DNA of 64,000 nucleotides, taken from Ophiostoma sp. CBS 140.51. Taxonomy: Eukaryota; Ascomycota; Sordariomycetes; Ophiostomatales; Ophiostomataceae. Below the pieces are notes generated by a model. That model saw only the letters and a program-made list of their open reading frames with translations. It searched no databases and was not told where the DNA came from. The stretch covers positions 17,278 to 81,277 of the forward strand of contig JANSLP010000132.1 of the NCBI GenBank assembly GCA_029298735.1. Direction: 5' to 3'. A program made the position numbers and the translations under genes. Shown piece after piece: positions 46,485 to 58,744 of the stretch (within the stretch, counting starts at the first letter, position 1; each line of letters starts with the position of its first letter).

Positions 46485-47982
46485 TGTTGCGCGAGGCGAA
46501 GAGAAGTGAGGTTGAGGAGAGGTCGATTTGCGTGTCGCGGGACGGGTTGAAGCTCAATTGGAAGCTCAACTGGAAGCTCGAGAAAGAAAATTGAGGTCGT
46601 CGAGGTCGCGAAGAGGGGAGAAGATAAAGACGCGATGAAGAGTAGCTTGGGAAAAAGAACCGGCTCCGAATAGTGACAGGTCTGAATAAGCCGAGATCAA
46701 TCGCTGAAAGGAGGGGAGGAATCGATTGAACGTTGTGCTGTCAATTCTGAATTACAGACTGATGATGAGAAACAAAAGCAATGTGACACAGATGAGTCGA
46801 TAAAAAAACTCTGTTCTTTCCTTCTCGTCGTCCTCCTTCCTTCTGACGACAGTCAAGCTCGCTGGCACCTTCCTGATTTCTTGGTCCGCCTTCCTCGTTC
46901 GAGACCTTTGTCGCTTAACCCCACCTCGCCCGCCGATAGCCGACAATCGACCAGCAGCTAGCAAGTTGCCTTATTGGGCACAATTGCCAATTTGGGTTAA
47001 AATGGAGTTGATTGGGCGATAGCGATAAGGGAGCGACCAAACACCATTGTGAGCATGAGGTGAAGAAGGAACGACCGAGTCGTGACAAGAACCGACAAAA
47101 CAACATCGCCAAAACGGAGCCTCAGAATAGAAGTTTTTTTTTATATCACGGCATTCGCGACAACTCGAAGATTTTGTACGATTATTCTTGGATTTCATTT
47201 TCCTTTATAATCGTCAAATGTGTCGAAACGGTCAATTGTGACTGGTACTGTGACAAGTATCGTGATCGATGCTCATCTCGTCTACACCGTACGTCTCGTC
47301 ACATCTGGGCTTGTCTCATCTCAAGTTGTCTCCGGAAGACAGGAGAGTGCTTCCGGCGGCATAAAAAGCCGACAACAAGGTCGAACAAGGTCGAGCAGGG
47401 TCACAACGTCGCAGATACGCAGGGGATGAGGGCGCTTGAAGGTAGACCAGAGCGCTTCCAACGTGAGCCAACAGACCTACCGAGCCGAATTAGAACGGTT
47501 CACCGTGACCCCCACGTCAAATTCTAGTCTGACACTTTGACACCGTTATTGGGGGCTAGAATGGTACGCAAGCCAGGCAAGCTTGAGGACAAAAAGTCTG
47601 GTAAATGAGATACTCCATATAAAAGATACAACACGAGGAGAGAAAAGTTGCCTGATGCGTCCAACAACAGCAAGTCGCCGATCGCCATAACAGCGTCGGG
47701 CGAAAGGTGAAAGGGGCCGGGCGTCTGCGATTTACTGTGTAATACAAGATCCTGCACAATGCCTGTATGCGTTTAGATAGGATTTGATGAAATGTGTTCT
47801 GTTGGCCATTACGTCGGGGTGACGATATATTGGTTTGGTAGCCTTATTTGCCGGCATTGGATGTGACGCTGTCGTTCACATGATTTATTGGGTGCAAACA
47901 GAAAACGGAGACAAAAAGGAATCCCTATATTCGCAAAACGGTGTGAAATCATTATTCATATCTTTCCCCCAGAGAGGACTGC
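46485..47982. promoter_or_regulatory. GCV1 upstream region and ERCC8-like 3' flank
   Basis: No further gene is supported in these 1.5 kb. The left part must carry the GCV1 promoter, and the right end the ERCC8-like 3' untranslated region. The plus frame 47012-47527 is Cys-rich but has no recognisable family. A short AAGGTCGAACAAGGTCGAG repeat lies at about 47378-47396. Confidence 0.5.
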
Positions 47983-49694
47983 CTAGCGAAACGTGATTTG
48001 CGTGCCCATCAGGCTGCGGTACGCCTGGTCCAGGGCGCGGCGCTTGCGGTCGCGTTCCTCCACAGCCTGTGGTGTAGCATCGACGTCGTCCTCGACAAAG
48101 TCCTCATCAACGTTTGTAGATGTTGAAGGAACCCAAGTACGGATCTGGCCGTCCAAATGGCCACTGTAGAGCCCGCCCACGGCATCCCGGCCACCCATGG
48201 CTATGCCACCCTTCTCACTGCCCATACCACCAGCGCCGCGCCAGACCAATGAGGTCACGCGGTTGCGCCGGGCCGAAGAACGGTCAGCCGGGGTTGGCGC
48301 GACGGCCGGCCGGGGACGAGAGGAGATGGATGCTGAGGAGGATTGTGTAGAGGCCACAGGAGGCGGCGGCGTCGGCGCCTCTGGTAAACGCACGGCCGCC
48401 TGGGTGGCGCCCATGCCGCGCAGCCGCGTGACAATGCTGCCGTCGTGCAACCGGAACACCAGCACCTCGGACTCGTTGGGCCACACCAGCAGCTCCTGGC
48501 GTGGTGCTGTCAACCCTGTAGGCGTGACAACCATGGGAACACTGCTGAGCCCGCTGTTGCGCACCGATGGGCCAAAGCTAACCAGCGTGTTGGCACCTGT
48601 GGCCATGTCCCACACACGGATGCGGCGGTCGTGGCCAGCCGACACGAGAAAGGCACCGTCGTCGGTCCAGGCGAGGCCGTTGACAGGACCGGCGTGGGCC
48701 TTGGCGGAAGCGCGTGCTGGGCGAGCTTGGCTGCCGCCTGGGCCAGCCTGACCTAACGAGTCTTCCTGGTCCAGCAGAGCCACCAGCCCACTTGCTCGCC
48801 GTACATCCCAGATGCGCACTGTTCCGTCTACCGCTCCGCTGGCCAAGATGTGTTCGTGCCGCGGTGACCAGGCGACCGACAGCACGCCACCCGCGACCTG
48901 GCCAGCAGCCACCAGCGATTGCACGGCAGCACCAGACCGCAGGTCAACAAGACGCACGGCCGGGTGCTGCGTAGCGCAGGCGACGAGCAGGTGGTCCGCA
49001 ACAGGTGAGACGGCATGGCTGTAGACCTTGGAGCCGAGGTCAAAGGAGCCCGAGAGGCGTGCGCTGTCCGTGGCCCAGAGCTTGAGTGTCTGGTCAAAAG
49101 ACGACGACAGGAAAGCAGCATTGTCAAACGGATAGAAGGAAAGGTGTGTTACACCAAAGCGATGGCCCTGGCTCTTGCGGACAGGCGTGTGGCTGCTCTG
49201 GATGTGCGTGGCCTGCTGTTGTTGGTTTTGTGGCCGGAACGGCCCTCGGGTGTTGGGTCCACTGACAGAGCCTGCGCGCGCAATCTCGGCGACAGGGCGG
49301 AACGTGTGGCTGGACGGGTCGGCAAAGTTGGCTTGTTCGAGGTCCCAGATGCGGATAGTGGCGTCGGAGCCGCCAGAGATCATGCTTAAAAACTCATATT
49401 AGAATACGATCCAAATTGAGAAGACTGGAGGTACACCTACATCCGCCCGTCAAACCGTTCAAGGGCTAGGGCGTTGACACCGGCCTGGTGCGCCCAGATA
49501 TCGCGGCCATGTCTGCCATTGCGTGAGGAGGCGCTACCACCCTCGTCGACGTCAATGTTAGTCCCCAATTCACCGCCATCGAATCGCAGTCGCGGCGCTG
49601 GCCGAAACTTGTGCAAAAGGTCGGTGGAGACGTGGCGCGCAAAGGCGTTTTGGCCTAGACGGCCTGTCGCCCGCTCATTCAAGAGTTCATTCAT
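47983..49694 (-). CDS. WD40 protein of the ERCC8/CSA (Rad28/Ckn1) family
   Basis: Two exons, 49694-49441 and 49384-47983, give 551 residues. ERCC8 is the substrate receptor of a DDB1-CUL4 ubiquitin ligase in transcription-coupled nucleotide excision repair; this role is inferred from family. The N-terminus MNELLNERATGRLG and the following HQAGVNALALERFDGRIMISGGSDATIRIWDLE match the start of fungal CSA homologues. Further blades end LKLWATDSA, VRIWDVRRA and IRVWDMATG. Pro/Gln/Ser-rich inserts interrupt the propeller, for example near 130-150 and 440-480. The intron runs from GTAGGT to an AAG acceptor preceded by TTCTAAT. The join rebuilds DGRIMISGG exactly, and no CAG or TAG lies in a usable position. 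It is divergent from the 269-residue gene. Confidence 0.87.
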
Positions 49695-50203
49695 GCATCT
49701 GAGAGTGTCGAGGTGCGCGGTAGTGACAGCAAGGTGCGTGGTGCTGGGTGGTGGGAGCGAAAAGAGGTCGTTGTATGTGAGAGTGTGGTCGTGACGTGCA
49801 CGAGGCTGCGCTGCGCTGCGTTGCGTTCAATGACAGCAGGCTGGGGCACTAAATACAGTGGATCTGGTGGTCCACTTTTATTTCTCAAGCAAAACTCGCA
49901 TTTTGGGGAAGCCACGAACGGCACCTCTACCAACACCACAAACAGATCCAAAACATTCACGGCTTCTCTCTTTTGTCTCTCTCTCTCTCTCTCTCTCTCT
50001 TTTCTCAACACCTTGCCGTACCCTACCACCGCAACGACTCTTGGGCACTTGGGCTGGCACCACGCGATGACTCTTTTCCACCACCCACCACGAACCTTTG
50101 CCGACGCGCTGTGCCCGAGATAGGACAACCGAGCGAGCGATTGAAGCTCTTTTTGACAAACCAAATCCCAACTACATCTTTCGTTTTTTTCGTCTTCGAC
50201 AAG
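49695..50203. promoter_or_regulatory. Divergent promoter, ERCC8-like and unknown gene
   Basis: This 509-bp spacer lies between two outward-facing start codons. It contains a CT dinucleotide run at about 49976-50000, which would sit in the leader or core promoter of the plus-strand gene. Confidence 0.65.
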
Positions 50204-51087
50204 ATGTCCAAAACAGACGTTGAAATGCATGACGCCTCGGATGCGCCGCCCGATCGAAGCCGCAGCGTCATCAGTGACGCGCCGTCTGCTCCATCCGAGA
50301 GTGGCGCTGAAGACCGTCCTGGCCGCGCGACCAGCCGCTACAACCACCGGCGCAAAGGCGTCTTTGACGCTGTAGGGGGTGAGTGCTCTTTTTTTCCCGC
50401 GAAGCGAACGTAAAGTAAAAATTGTCCAGCTTGTGCTAACACCCGCTTGCAGGCCGTACCCGCGTACGCGAACCGCGACCACCTAGGTGGCCCGGCCAGC
50501 CCATCAAGTACCGCCACGCGAAGCTCGCGCCGGAGGAGGCGCTGTTCCGGAGTGCAGGCGCACCGCCGCGCTACGAAGAGACAGACACGTACTTTGCACA
50601 CGAGACCCTGCCGTCAAATGCGCTGCCTCCGAGCGAGCTAGTCAAGGCCGTTCACCACTACGCGAGCCACTACTACGAAGTGCACGACCGAGCCCCAGAG
50701 CCTCGGGCCCCAGAGGGACAAGGAGCCAAGAAAGAGGAGGCGGAGGGGCGAGACATTAAAGAAGACGAAGCTGCAGAGAGCGCGAGTGTGGATGTAGACG
50801 TGGATGTGGACGTGACCCGACAAACGGGTAGAGTGCCGTCCAATCGCCGCCTGATTGATGAGCGCAGCATGGACGAGACGGCGCTGCTGGCGTTTGGGAT
50901 CCTGTTGGAAGAGGCGGGACGGATGGTGTTGGGACGCAATGGCGCGCTGGTCCTGACAGAGCCGGCAGCAGATGGCGAGGGAGTTTCCGAGCACGAGAAG
51001 GATGGTGGCAAGAAGGACAAGGGAGAGGGAAGGAAGAAGAAGAAAAAGAGGAGCAAGAAGAGGAAGCGAACCGAGGCAGATAGCTGA
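50204..51087 (+). CDS. Conserved filamentous-fungal protein of unknown function, basic C-terminus
   Basis: Two exons, 50204-50378 and 50453-51087, give 269 residues. The intron has a GTGAGT donor and a CTAACACCCGCTTGCAG end, and splits a Gly codon. I recognise the layout as conserved in Pezizomycotina but know no function. After an acidic, Ser-rich start comes a block RPPRWPGQPIKYRHAKLAPEE, then ETDTYFAHETLP and ELVKAVHHYASHYYE. Later DETALLAFGILLEEAGRMVLG looks like an amphipathic helix. The last 40 residues are almost purely Lys, Arg, Gly and Glu, a strong nuclear or nucleolar targeting signal. A role in nuclear or rDNA-related processes is inferred only from composition. The Asp-Val repeat at about 175-184 is low complexity. 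Confidence 0.82.
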
Positions 51088-54000
51088 TATGTGATAGTCG
51101 AGACTCGACTCGATACTCGGTAGAGAAGCAGCTCAATGGAACGGCCAGCCCGTGGAATAAGACCGTACAAGTACAGGTATCTGATGAGCATCATACTCCT
51201 AGCAAGTGCTTGCAAAGACGGCGGTGTGGATCTAGAGACAACTGCAAGTCTCAGTCTTGCAAAAGATACTTTGCGTTGACTCGGACTTGACGATCTCGGT
51301 GACGGAGGCCAAGGTCAGAAATCAGAATACGGTGAGTAGGCGAAGAGAGACAAGGGAGGGGTGTAACGGAGACAGTCTTGTCGGTGGATGTGCTCAAGTT
51401 GGTGCTTGTATATATGTACCCTACGGTGCAGTCGCAAGTTGTACATACACGTACTTCGCCTAGGTTGCACATAAGACGGCCAACAGTGGCGGTTGACTGT
51501 GGATCGTGGAATATCAAAAAGACAGGGACTATGGAGCGTGCCGCATTGGTTGTCCTCCTGGACACGCGAATCAACGGTCATGGTTGGCAAACAGCAACCT
51601 TACCGAGTCATCTTGCCCAGAAAGCAAAGCACATTTGGCAGACGACGTACTCCAAAGCGCAACGAACCTAATACCAATTCTGCGTCAGGTGGCATATGCA
51701 GAGTCGCCGATCTACTTCATTCTTTGGAAACCATCGAACCATGGTCCACCGCCTGCATCTCCACAGTTGAGGCATTCTACGTAGCCGTTCTATCCATCTT
51801 CCTCCTCTTCCCTCTTCTCGTCTCTTTTTCTCTCGTCTTGCTCTGAATGCTCGCTACATGCCGTTTCTCAGCCGTCTCGTCTCGCACGGTCGTCGCCGCT
51901 GGCATCCCTGCTTTGGCCCGTCGTATTCTCAACGTCTTCCTTTCTCGCCTTTCCAAGAACGGTACGCGAATGAACGTTGCCCTTCTCCTGCTTGATCTCA
52001 TACTCCCCGTTCACCTTGGGCCTTCCTTCCCCTCGCTTCGGTCAATAAGAACGCGTCTCTGAGAGTGCAAGTCACCCGACCTTCTCACACCCCGGCACGG
52101 TGTCAGACAATAGTCTGTTTTTTGTCCTGTTTGTTCTCCTTTTCTTCCCCTTCTCCTTCCATGCTTTCTGTCTGTAAAAATGGTCCGTGTGTCCCCTGAA
52201 CGTCCCAGCGCCCAAGCACCCGGAGAATGCAAAGTCACCCACCAACCCCAGGGCCCTGGTCAGAATTACGAATATTCCTGTCCAAAGGCGCCGTCGACCA
52301 ACCGTGTCTGGGGGGCACCATGGACTGGGTTTACTTGTCCGGAGTATTACAGTGCATGGGATACCCAAACAGGAAAATAGGTCGTAGTTCTCGTATGTCT
52401 GGAAGCGAGGATGGGAAGGTGAGCTCAAAGCAAAGGTCGGTTGCAAATGCGACCTTCTGGCTCGCCCTGACATATCTCGGGGCTGAGAAAAGGCGTTTCT
52501 TGATGCGACGTGCAGAGTTGAAAGAGTGACGATGTACGCGGACAACGTTTAATGTTACCCCGGGGGGGAGGGGTCTGTGCTGTCGGTAAAAAGAAAGCAA
52601 AAAGACCAAGACCAAGAACAAGAATGAGGTACGCGAGACGTCAACGCCCGTTGGAACGGCCGACGGACAAAAAGAGCAAGAGTTGGACCGTGAGAAGAGG
52701 CGAGTACGATGTAAGATACAGCGAAATGGGAACTGCTTGCCCGTCGGTAAGCAGACGATTGATCTTTGACGCGACGAGATGATTCTAGGATAGGGCGTAA
52801 TCACATGCGTCCAAGAAACGTTTGTGAGGGGAAGATGGAAGAAGAAGGAAAGAAACGCACATGGACCACATTATCTCCACGTTTGGTTCGACCTCCTTCG
52901 TCCTGGTCAGGCAAGGGTCGACAGGAGAACCAAATGCGGAGGGAAAACGAAGCACGAGCAGTGAGATGTGTGTGTGTGTGTGGGCGCCCACAGCGGCAAA
53001 GGCATGTTTGTGGCTTTCAGCTCCGTGGTCCTTCTTTTCTTTTTCCTTCTATTTTCCTTCGTTGTTTCTATTGTGGCACAGATACGCCGTATCTCATGTA
53101 TTTGTACAAAAGTGAGAACGGCACAAACCAGGCCCACAGCGCCCGGTGAGGCGGCTCTCCCGTCAGTCCCCGCAAAGTACATTGCCTGTGAACGTGTTGA
53201 GCATGATACAACGACAATTGCGGAAGCACGCGACACAATACAAGGTCCACTCGTTCGTCTTATAGTAACACAAATGCGCGGAAATATGCCATTCACCAAA
53301 ACATCATGGCGTATGGACATCCTCTGGCATCGCGAGAGGCATCTCGTATGCTCGAGCGGTGGCGTGGCTATCGTAACGACAATGAGGCCGAAAGGAAAGT
53401 CAATGTCAAGAATGACGAGGATAGAAAGGTTGGCAATGTTTTGCACGTCCGTTTTCTACATTGGTTGGCTGCATGGAAGAGTGACTATCATTTTGATATG
53501 TTGACTTTCAGCCTCTCCTGGCATATATTCAGCGTCAGTTTTCAGCGTCCTCCCCTTCTTCCATCCCAACTTCTTTGTTAACCGTTTGTCTAAGTTATTT
53601 TGCTTCTGATACTCGGCATAATACCACACAGAACAGTCCGATGTTAGGTATTTCATCTCTTTTATTTGCCACCAGCGCAAGAATTGACTCGGGGATGCGA
53701 TTGCCACCCAGCCACCCTCGGCGAGTTTTAACATGACAAGGATACCAGGGTGCATCGAAGACGAGAAACATCAAGAATGAAACAAAAGGGGGAAAGTAAC
53801 AAGGGAGAAAAGAGAAAAGGGGGTCAACAGCAAGTAAGGTTAGACAAGGAGACAACGTCGAGATTTTGAGTATCGTCTTAAAAGAGAGACATTGCACTTT
53901 GATACGTCAAAGCCAAACTGGAAATACGTCAACGGTCCCATCATGTTTGCGGATCCGTCAATCAACAAGTACAAGGACAGAACCGATGGAACCAGTCGCA

Positions 54001-54872
54001 AAGCGAGACAGCAAGCGAGACATGGCCCGGCAGATTGGCTCATTGGCTTAAGATTGGGCTACCGTCCACACGATTGCCACGCGTCGTGCACATCCCATCG
54101 TATCGACATCGCCATCGCCATCTTCATCGGACAACAGACGGACCACTGACAGCCACTCTTTCTTAGTTTGCCGTCATCTACATACGTCGTACATTGTCGT
54201 TGTTGGTCTCTTCTGGACGAATCGCGTCCTGTTCTCTTTCTCCCTTTCCTTGGATCGATGAGCCCTGTTCCTGAGCTACTTTAGCTTTCAGACTTGGAGG
54301 GAGGGCCTCGGCAGGCGGCGACGTCGGTTCCGGCTGTGACTGGGTCCGGGTGAGGCGGGCAGAGGGTGGGAAGAAGAGAAAGGAGGGCGGGGAGCAACTT
54401 AGAGGTGGGAACGAGGCGGAGGAAACAAACAGAAAGCTTAATATGAGGCAGAAATGGCAGAGGACGCCAGCTGAAACTTGCAGGCGTGCCATTGTGCTGG
54501 TGGCTTTTTCCACATCCACGACAGGGCCTGCATCGAATTGCAGTGTCGAGATCACACTCGTTCTCCTCCAAAGGCTCAAAAGAGTGTGGTGAGTGGTGAT
54601 GGTGGTGAGGCTAGCACAGCACGGAGTGGGCGAGCTTCATGACTCGTCATTCTTTCAAGAATTTTCAGTGCATTTTTGAGCTGGATTTCTCACTATTTTG
54701 TTACTATTATTTCAACCACTTTCTGTTCGGCGCCAGCGGCCCTTTTACTCTTCTTGGCTCTTTCATCTGTCTATTCCTTGCCAGTGGCAAAGTTGAAATG
54801 CAGTCTCAAGAAGCTGTCATTTTTGACAAGAAAACTGCTCCTGTGAAATTGGTATTTGCTTTTTCCTGTAAG

Positions 54873-54898
54873 ATACTCCGCAGGCCTGTACGGAGTAT
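54873..54898. repeat. Inverted repeat built on ATACTCCG
   Basis: ATACTCCG at 54873-54880 faces CGGAGTAT at 54891-54898 across a 10-nt loop. This makes a perfect 8-bp stem from the TACTCCGTA-like motif that recurs across the window. Confidence 0.7.
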
Positions 54899-57800
54899 TT
54901 CTACTTGCATTGTCCTCCACCCGTCTCCGTTTTCTTTGCCAGAAATTTGAGTGGACTCAGTATGTATGTGGACGAGGATTTGTTTCTCGAGATTATGGTG
55001 GACAATGGACAACAGGCAGAGAAGGAAGAAGGCAAACACAAGTGTAGCTAGCCTGCGTACAGCTCGTATTCGAGGCAATCAAAAGAGAGAAAAGCAGCTG
55101 GACATATTCAAAGTAAGATACAAGGGCCCAGATACAGAACAATCGGCCAGACTCGGCCGTCCTTTTGGGATCGCTGGTTGCGCCAAGATCCAACCTAAAT
55201 CCAACCCGGACTCTTGCTGCGATTCGCTGCCTCGTTTTGTGAGCAGACTTGTTGAACCAGTCGAACCGGCAAAAGGCTCGTCATACAAAGCCATATTTTC
55301 TTTCCTTGAGAAGAGATGAAGAAACGCCAGGCGCAGAGACGACTCGAGCGCCCCTTCCTCCTTCTTCCGCCCTGTTTCGTTCCTTGACGCCGGCGTGTTT
55401 CGGCTGTCAAGGAGAATATGATTTGCTAGGTACTACGACATGTAGCTTATGTACACACGATCGGTACCTTTCACAAGTATCTTACAACACGCTTTCACTG
55501 ACACCCCTCGACTGTTCACACTTTCTTCTGGATTGGCTTTCTTATGGACTGGCCCGCGCCGGCGCCGCTTCTACAACGGTGCCATGATTCTGACTCTTTC
55601 TAGTTTTACCCTCAATCTTAGTGGCCCTAGGACCACCACGGCCAGCTCTCCGACACTTGTGTCTTGTGAGCGAGCGGATCAAACTTTTTGACAGGGACTG
55701 TGGAGGTCTCCCCAAGCCCGACTTTGATTCGCCTTGCTTTGCCACTGCCGCTAGTGCCGCTACTGCACCTGGAGAGGGGCCTCTTTTGTGCCTCCAGCTG
55801 CCTTCAGTCTCATTCTCTCCGTCTCTTTCCCCTGGCCCTTTCTCGCTTCCACAGTGCCGGCATTTGCGATGCAGATGCTTTCAGCTGTCGTTGTAAAGAA
55901 CCTACATATTCTTGATGCAAGCCAATCGTCAGGGCAGCCAATAGCGTCTTGTTGTAGAGAGGTAACCAGCAGAGCACGTCAAGGGATTCTATAAAAAAAA
56001 ACCCAGCTCGATGTTCACTTCTCCTATTTCCATCTTTCTGCTTGCTCGCTTTCTCGCTTCTCGGCTCCTGAAGCTCGCCAATCTACACCTTTCTTCTTTC
56101 AGTTGTCCCAAATCTCCCAAATCTCACGGGATGAGCGGCGCTATTAGCCCTGTCTTGCCTTTGCTCTGATTTCTTTTGCCCTGCCTGGCCTCGTTTTGGG
56201 TCTGGATCGGCTTTGATTTAGGCGCGCACTTGTGAGATACTCGTTGAATGTAAAATACCTATGGGGTGATACCCTGTCAAACGATGCCTTGTGAGACCAC
56301 TTCCTGGATAGCTTTCCAGACGAACCGTTAAAACGGTCATCAAGGATTATGAGACGGTGGGATGGTTGCAAAAAAGAGCACGACAAAGACAATGTTGGAC
56401 AACTTTTAAACTTGTCAGGCTTTCTTCCTCGCCTGATGTACCAATCCCGGCATCCCAGCAAAGGGCTCCATATCCATTGCACCTTTCAGTACATATATCA
56501 TCACTCCCAAAGCTTGGTGAAGGGCGTCATTGATGCCAAAAAGTAGTCAGGCATCATACTATTTTACAACGAGGCCTGGCAGAAATGTTGACAAATTTCA
56601 AAACAAGCTTCGCCTGGGGTAACAGAGCATCGCCCTTGTGTGCGTACTCTAGTATCTCGTACTTTTCGTAGATACACCCAACCGTCACGAACCACCGTTA
56701 GAAACGAGTCTGCAGATCTAACGGCCACCGCCATTGAATACGCGACCGTTGACCTTGACCCTTTGCTTCACCGTCCAAGGAAAAGAAACCAAAAGGCCTC
56801 GCCTCAGCTTGAAACCTCCGCTCATTCCTTGACAGACGTTGGGCACTCGTTGGGTTGTGCACCTTCCACACACGCCCCCCCCCCCTTGTCCCATATTTCA
56901 GTGCTTTGTCTGTTAGACCGACTCAGACCGAGGAACATCATCCAGTTATTGTCGATAACTGAAGTCTCTGCTTCACCTTCTCTCTCGCCCCTCGGTGAGC
57001 AGCGACACTACTCCGTATCTCTTTGAGCTTGTTTCTACCCTTGCACATTGAAGTACTGGTTGACATGGGGTGCAAATACGATTCCAGGAAAGATACAAAG
57101 TACCTTGTGTACGTTGGTATACTTGATATCTTTATTCTTCCGTCCCTTTCTTGTTTCCCCTTCTTCAGGATTCGTCTAACTGGGCACATGCCCTCCCTGT
57201 TCCACGATCCTACTCAGTAGCACGCTGTGCACGTTTGTCCCAGCCCAACAATAACAGTTAGGTAGATACCACTCGTACTAGTTAAAGCACAAGGCAAGGT
57301 ACACAAATAAAGCAGGCACAAAACGAAAGAAACAAGCGCAAAACGAAAGGAAGGCAACGGCCACGCCGACTTCAGGGTACAAGGGAAGATGCAAGCTCCG
57401 CGTCCTTTTACATCGGGTGGCAATCACACGGGCTTTGCTTTCTGATTTACTGAGCAATGTGTGTTGGTATGTCCTTTGATAAATTCTAGTATCTCTTTTG
57501 ACCCAATACGAGCCAACTAGGTTAGGGTCTTCATATCTTTAAGGTGTCCAAAATGGGTCAAAAAATAGCCTTACTTGGGCTTCAACAAACATGTTCCTCC
57601 GAAGACTCCGCACGTAGTTGTGCCGCATGGGACAGAGGATCTTGGACAGGCAATCTCGAGTAGACAATGATGTTCGTCTTATCAAACCCATCTCGGGCAT
57701 CGCTGGCAGCATTTATTTTTTGCGTCTCCGTCTTCATCTCCTCTTTATTGTCCAGTGATCTTTATCTACGTGAACCCCTCATGACAATAAAAGATCAAAA

Positions 57801-58697
57801 GGAAATGAGAAAACGTCCATCATCGGTCTCAAGAGACAGGCAAGGGTTGGCGCGCCCAAAACGGCGTCATAGGGCAAAACGTTGGCGTTTGACCATTCCC
57901 AAAGCGAAGATCAATACGTGAGATTGCGCTTTCGTTTTTCTTCCCCTGACTCCTTTCCGTTTCTTCTTCCTTTTCGTGTGGTTATGTCTGTCCGTGGGCT
58001 CAATATTGGCTCGCGTGTCCTACTATTCTTGTTGGGGAGGCTTTTTGAGGAATGTTTTCCATCACCCATCAAGCATATCCTGTATCCCTTCCTCCATTCT
58101 CATGTCCACGAGGGATGCATGTACAGTTACGGAGTTTTTGGGTTTGTATTTGGCTTCTAGCCTCTTCTCTTTATTATTCGTTCTCACTTGGCGACTTTTA
58201 ACTATGCTGTCTTGGGCTCGTTTAGTTTTCGTCCGTCGGCCCGTCTTTTGTCTTTTGAGGGATTGCCAGAACTGTGGGAACGAAAGTAGAAAAGTGGATA
58301 GAAACCCAGAAAATGTACCTTTTTTCGAAGGCGCAAAAAGAAGAAAATAGACTTGTCATATTTTCCGACTCCAAGTCCACGAACCTGGAGCACACAAAAC
58401 GACCCTAGCGAGTGGTGGTGGTGGGCAGGGGAAATAGGGGAGGCCAGAATCAATCTCGTCGCGGAGGTCATCTTTTTTTTTTTCACTTGAACTGCCCTTT
58501 TTTGTTGCCGGTTGTGGTTTTGATGCACTTCATCTCGAAATATCCGTGTCTTTTCCCTCCGGTTTTAACGAACAGAGACACAAATATTCACCCTACCCTG
58601 GCTTGTTCTCCCTCTTGTTTCCTCGCACAACACACGGTTTCTCCTAGCAAAATGGCCTCATACAGCTCACAGATGGGAATATTGATCTACTTTCTAG

Positions 58698-58744
58698 GTC
58701 CAGAGTAACGGGTCCAGAGCTCAGTCCACTGTCCAGAGTCCAGA
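58698..58744 (+). repeat. Irregular GTCCAGAG direct repeats
   Basis: Four copies of GTCCAGAG occur within about 47 bases, at irregular spacing, in non-coding DNA. Confidence 0.6.

Noticed and set aside
47012..47527. 171-codon plus-strand frame upstream of GCV1
   Set aside because: No family resemblance and irregular codon use. It covers the GCV1 upstream region.
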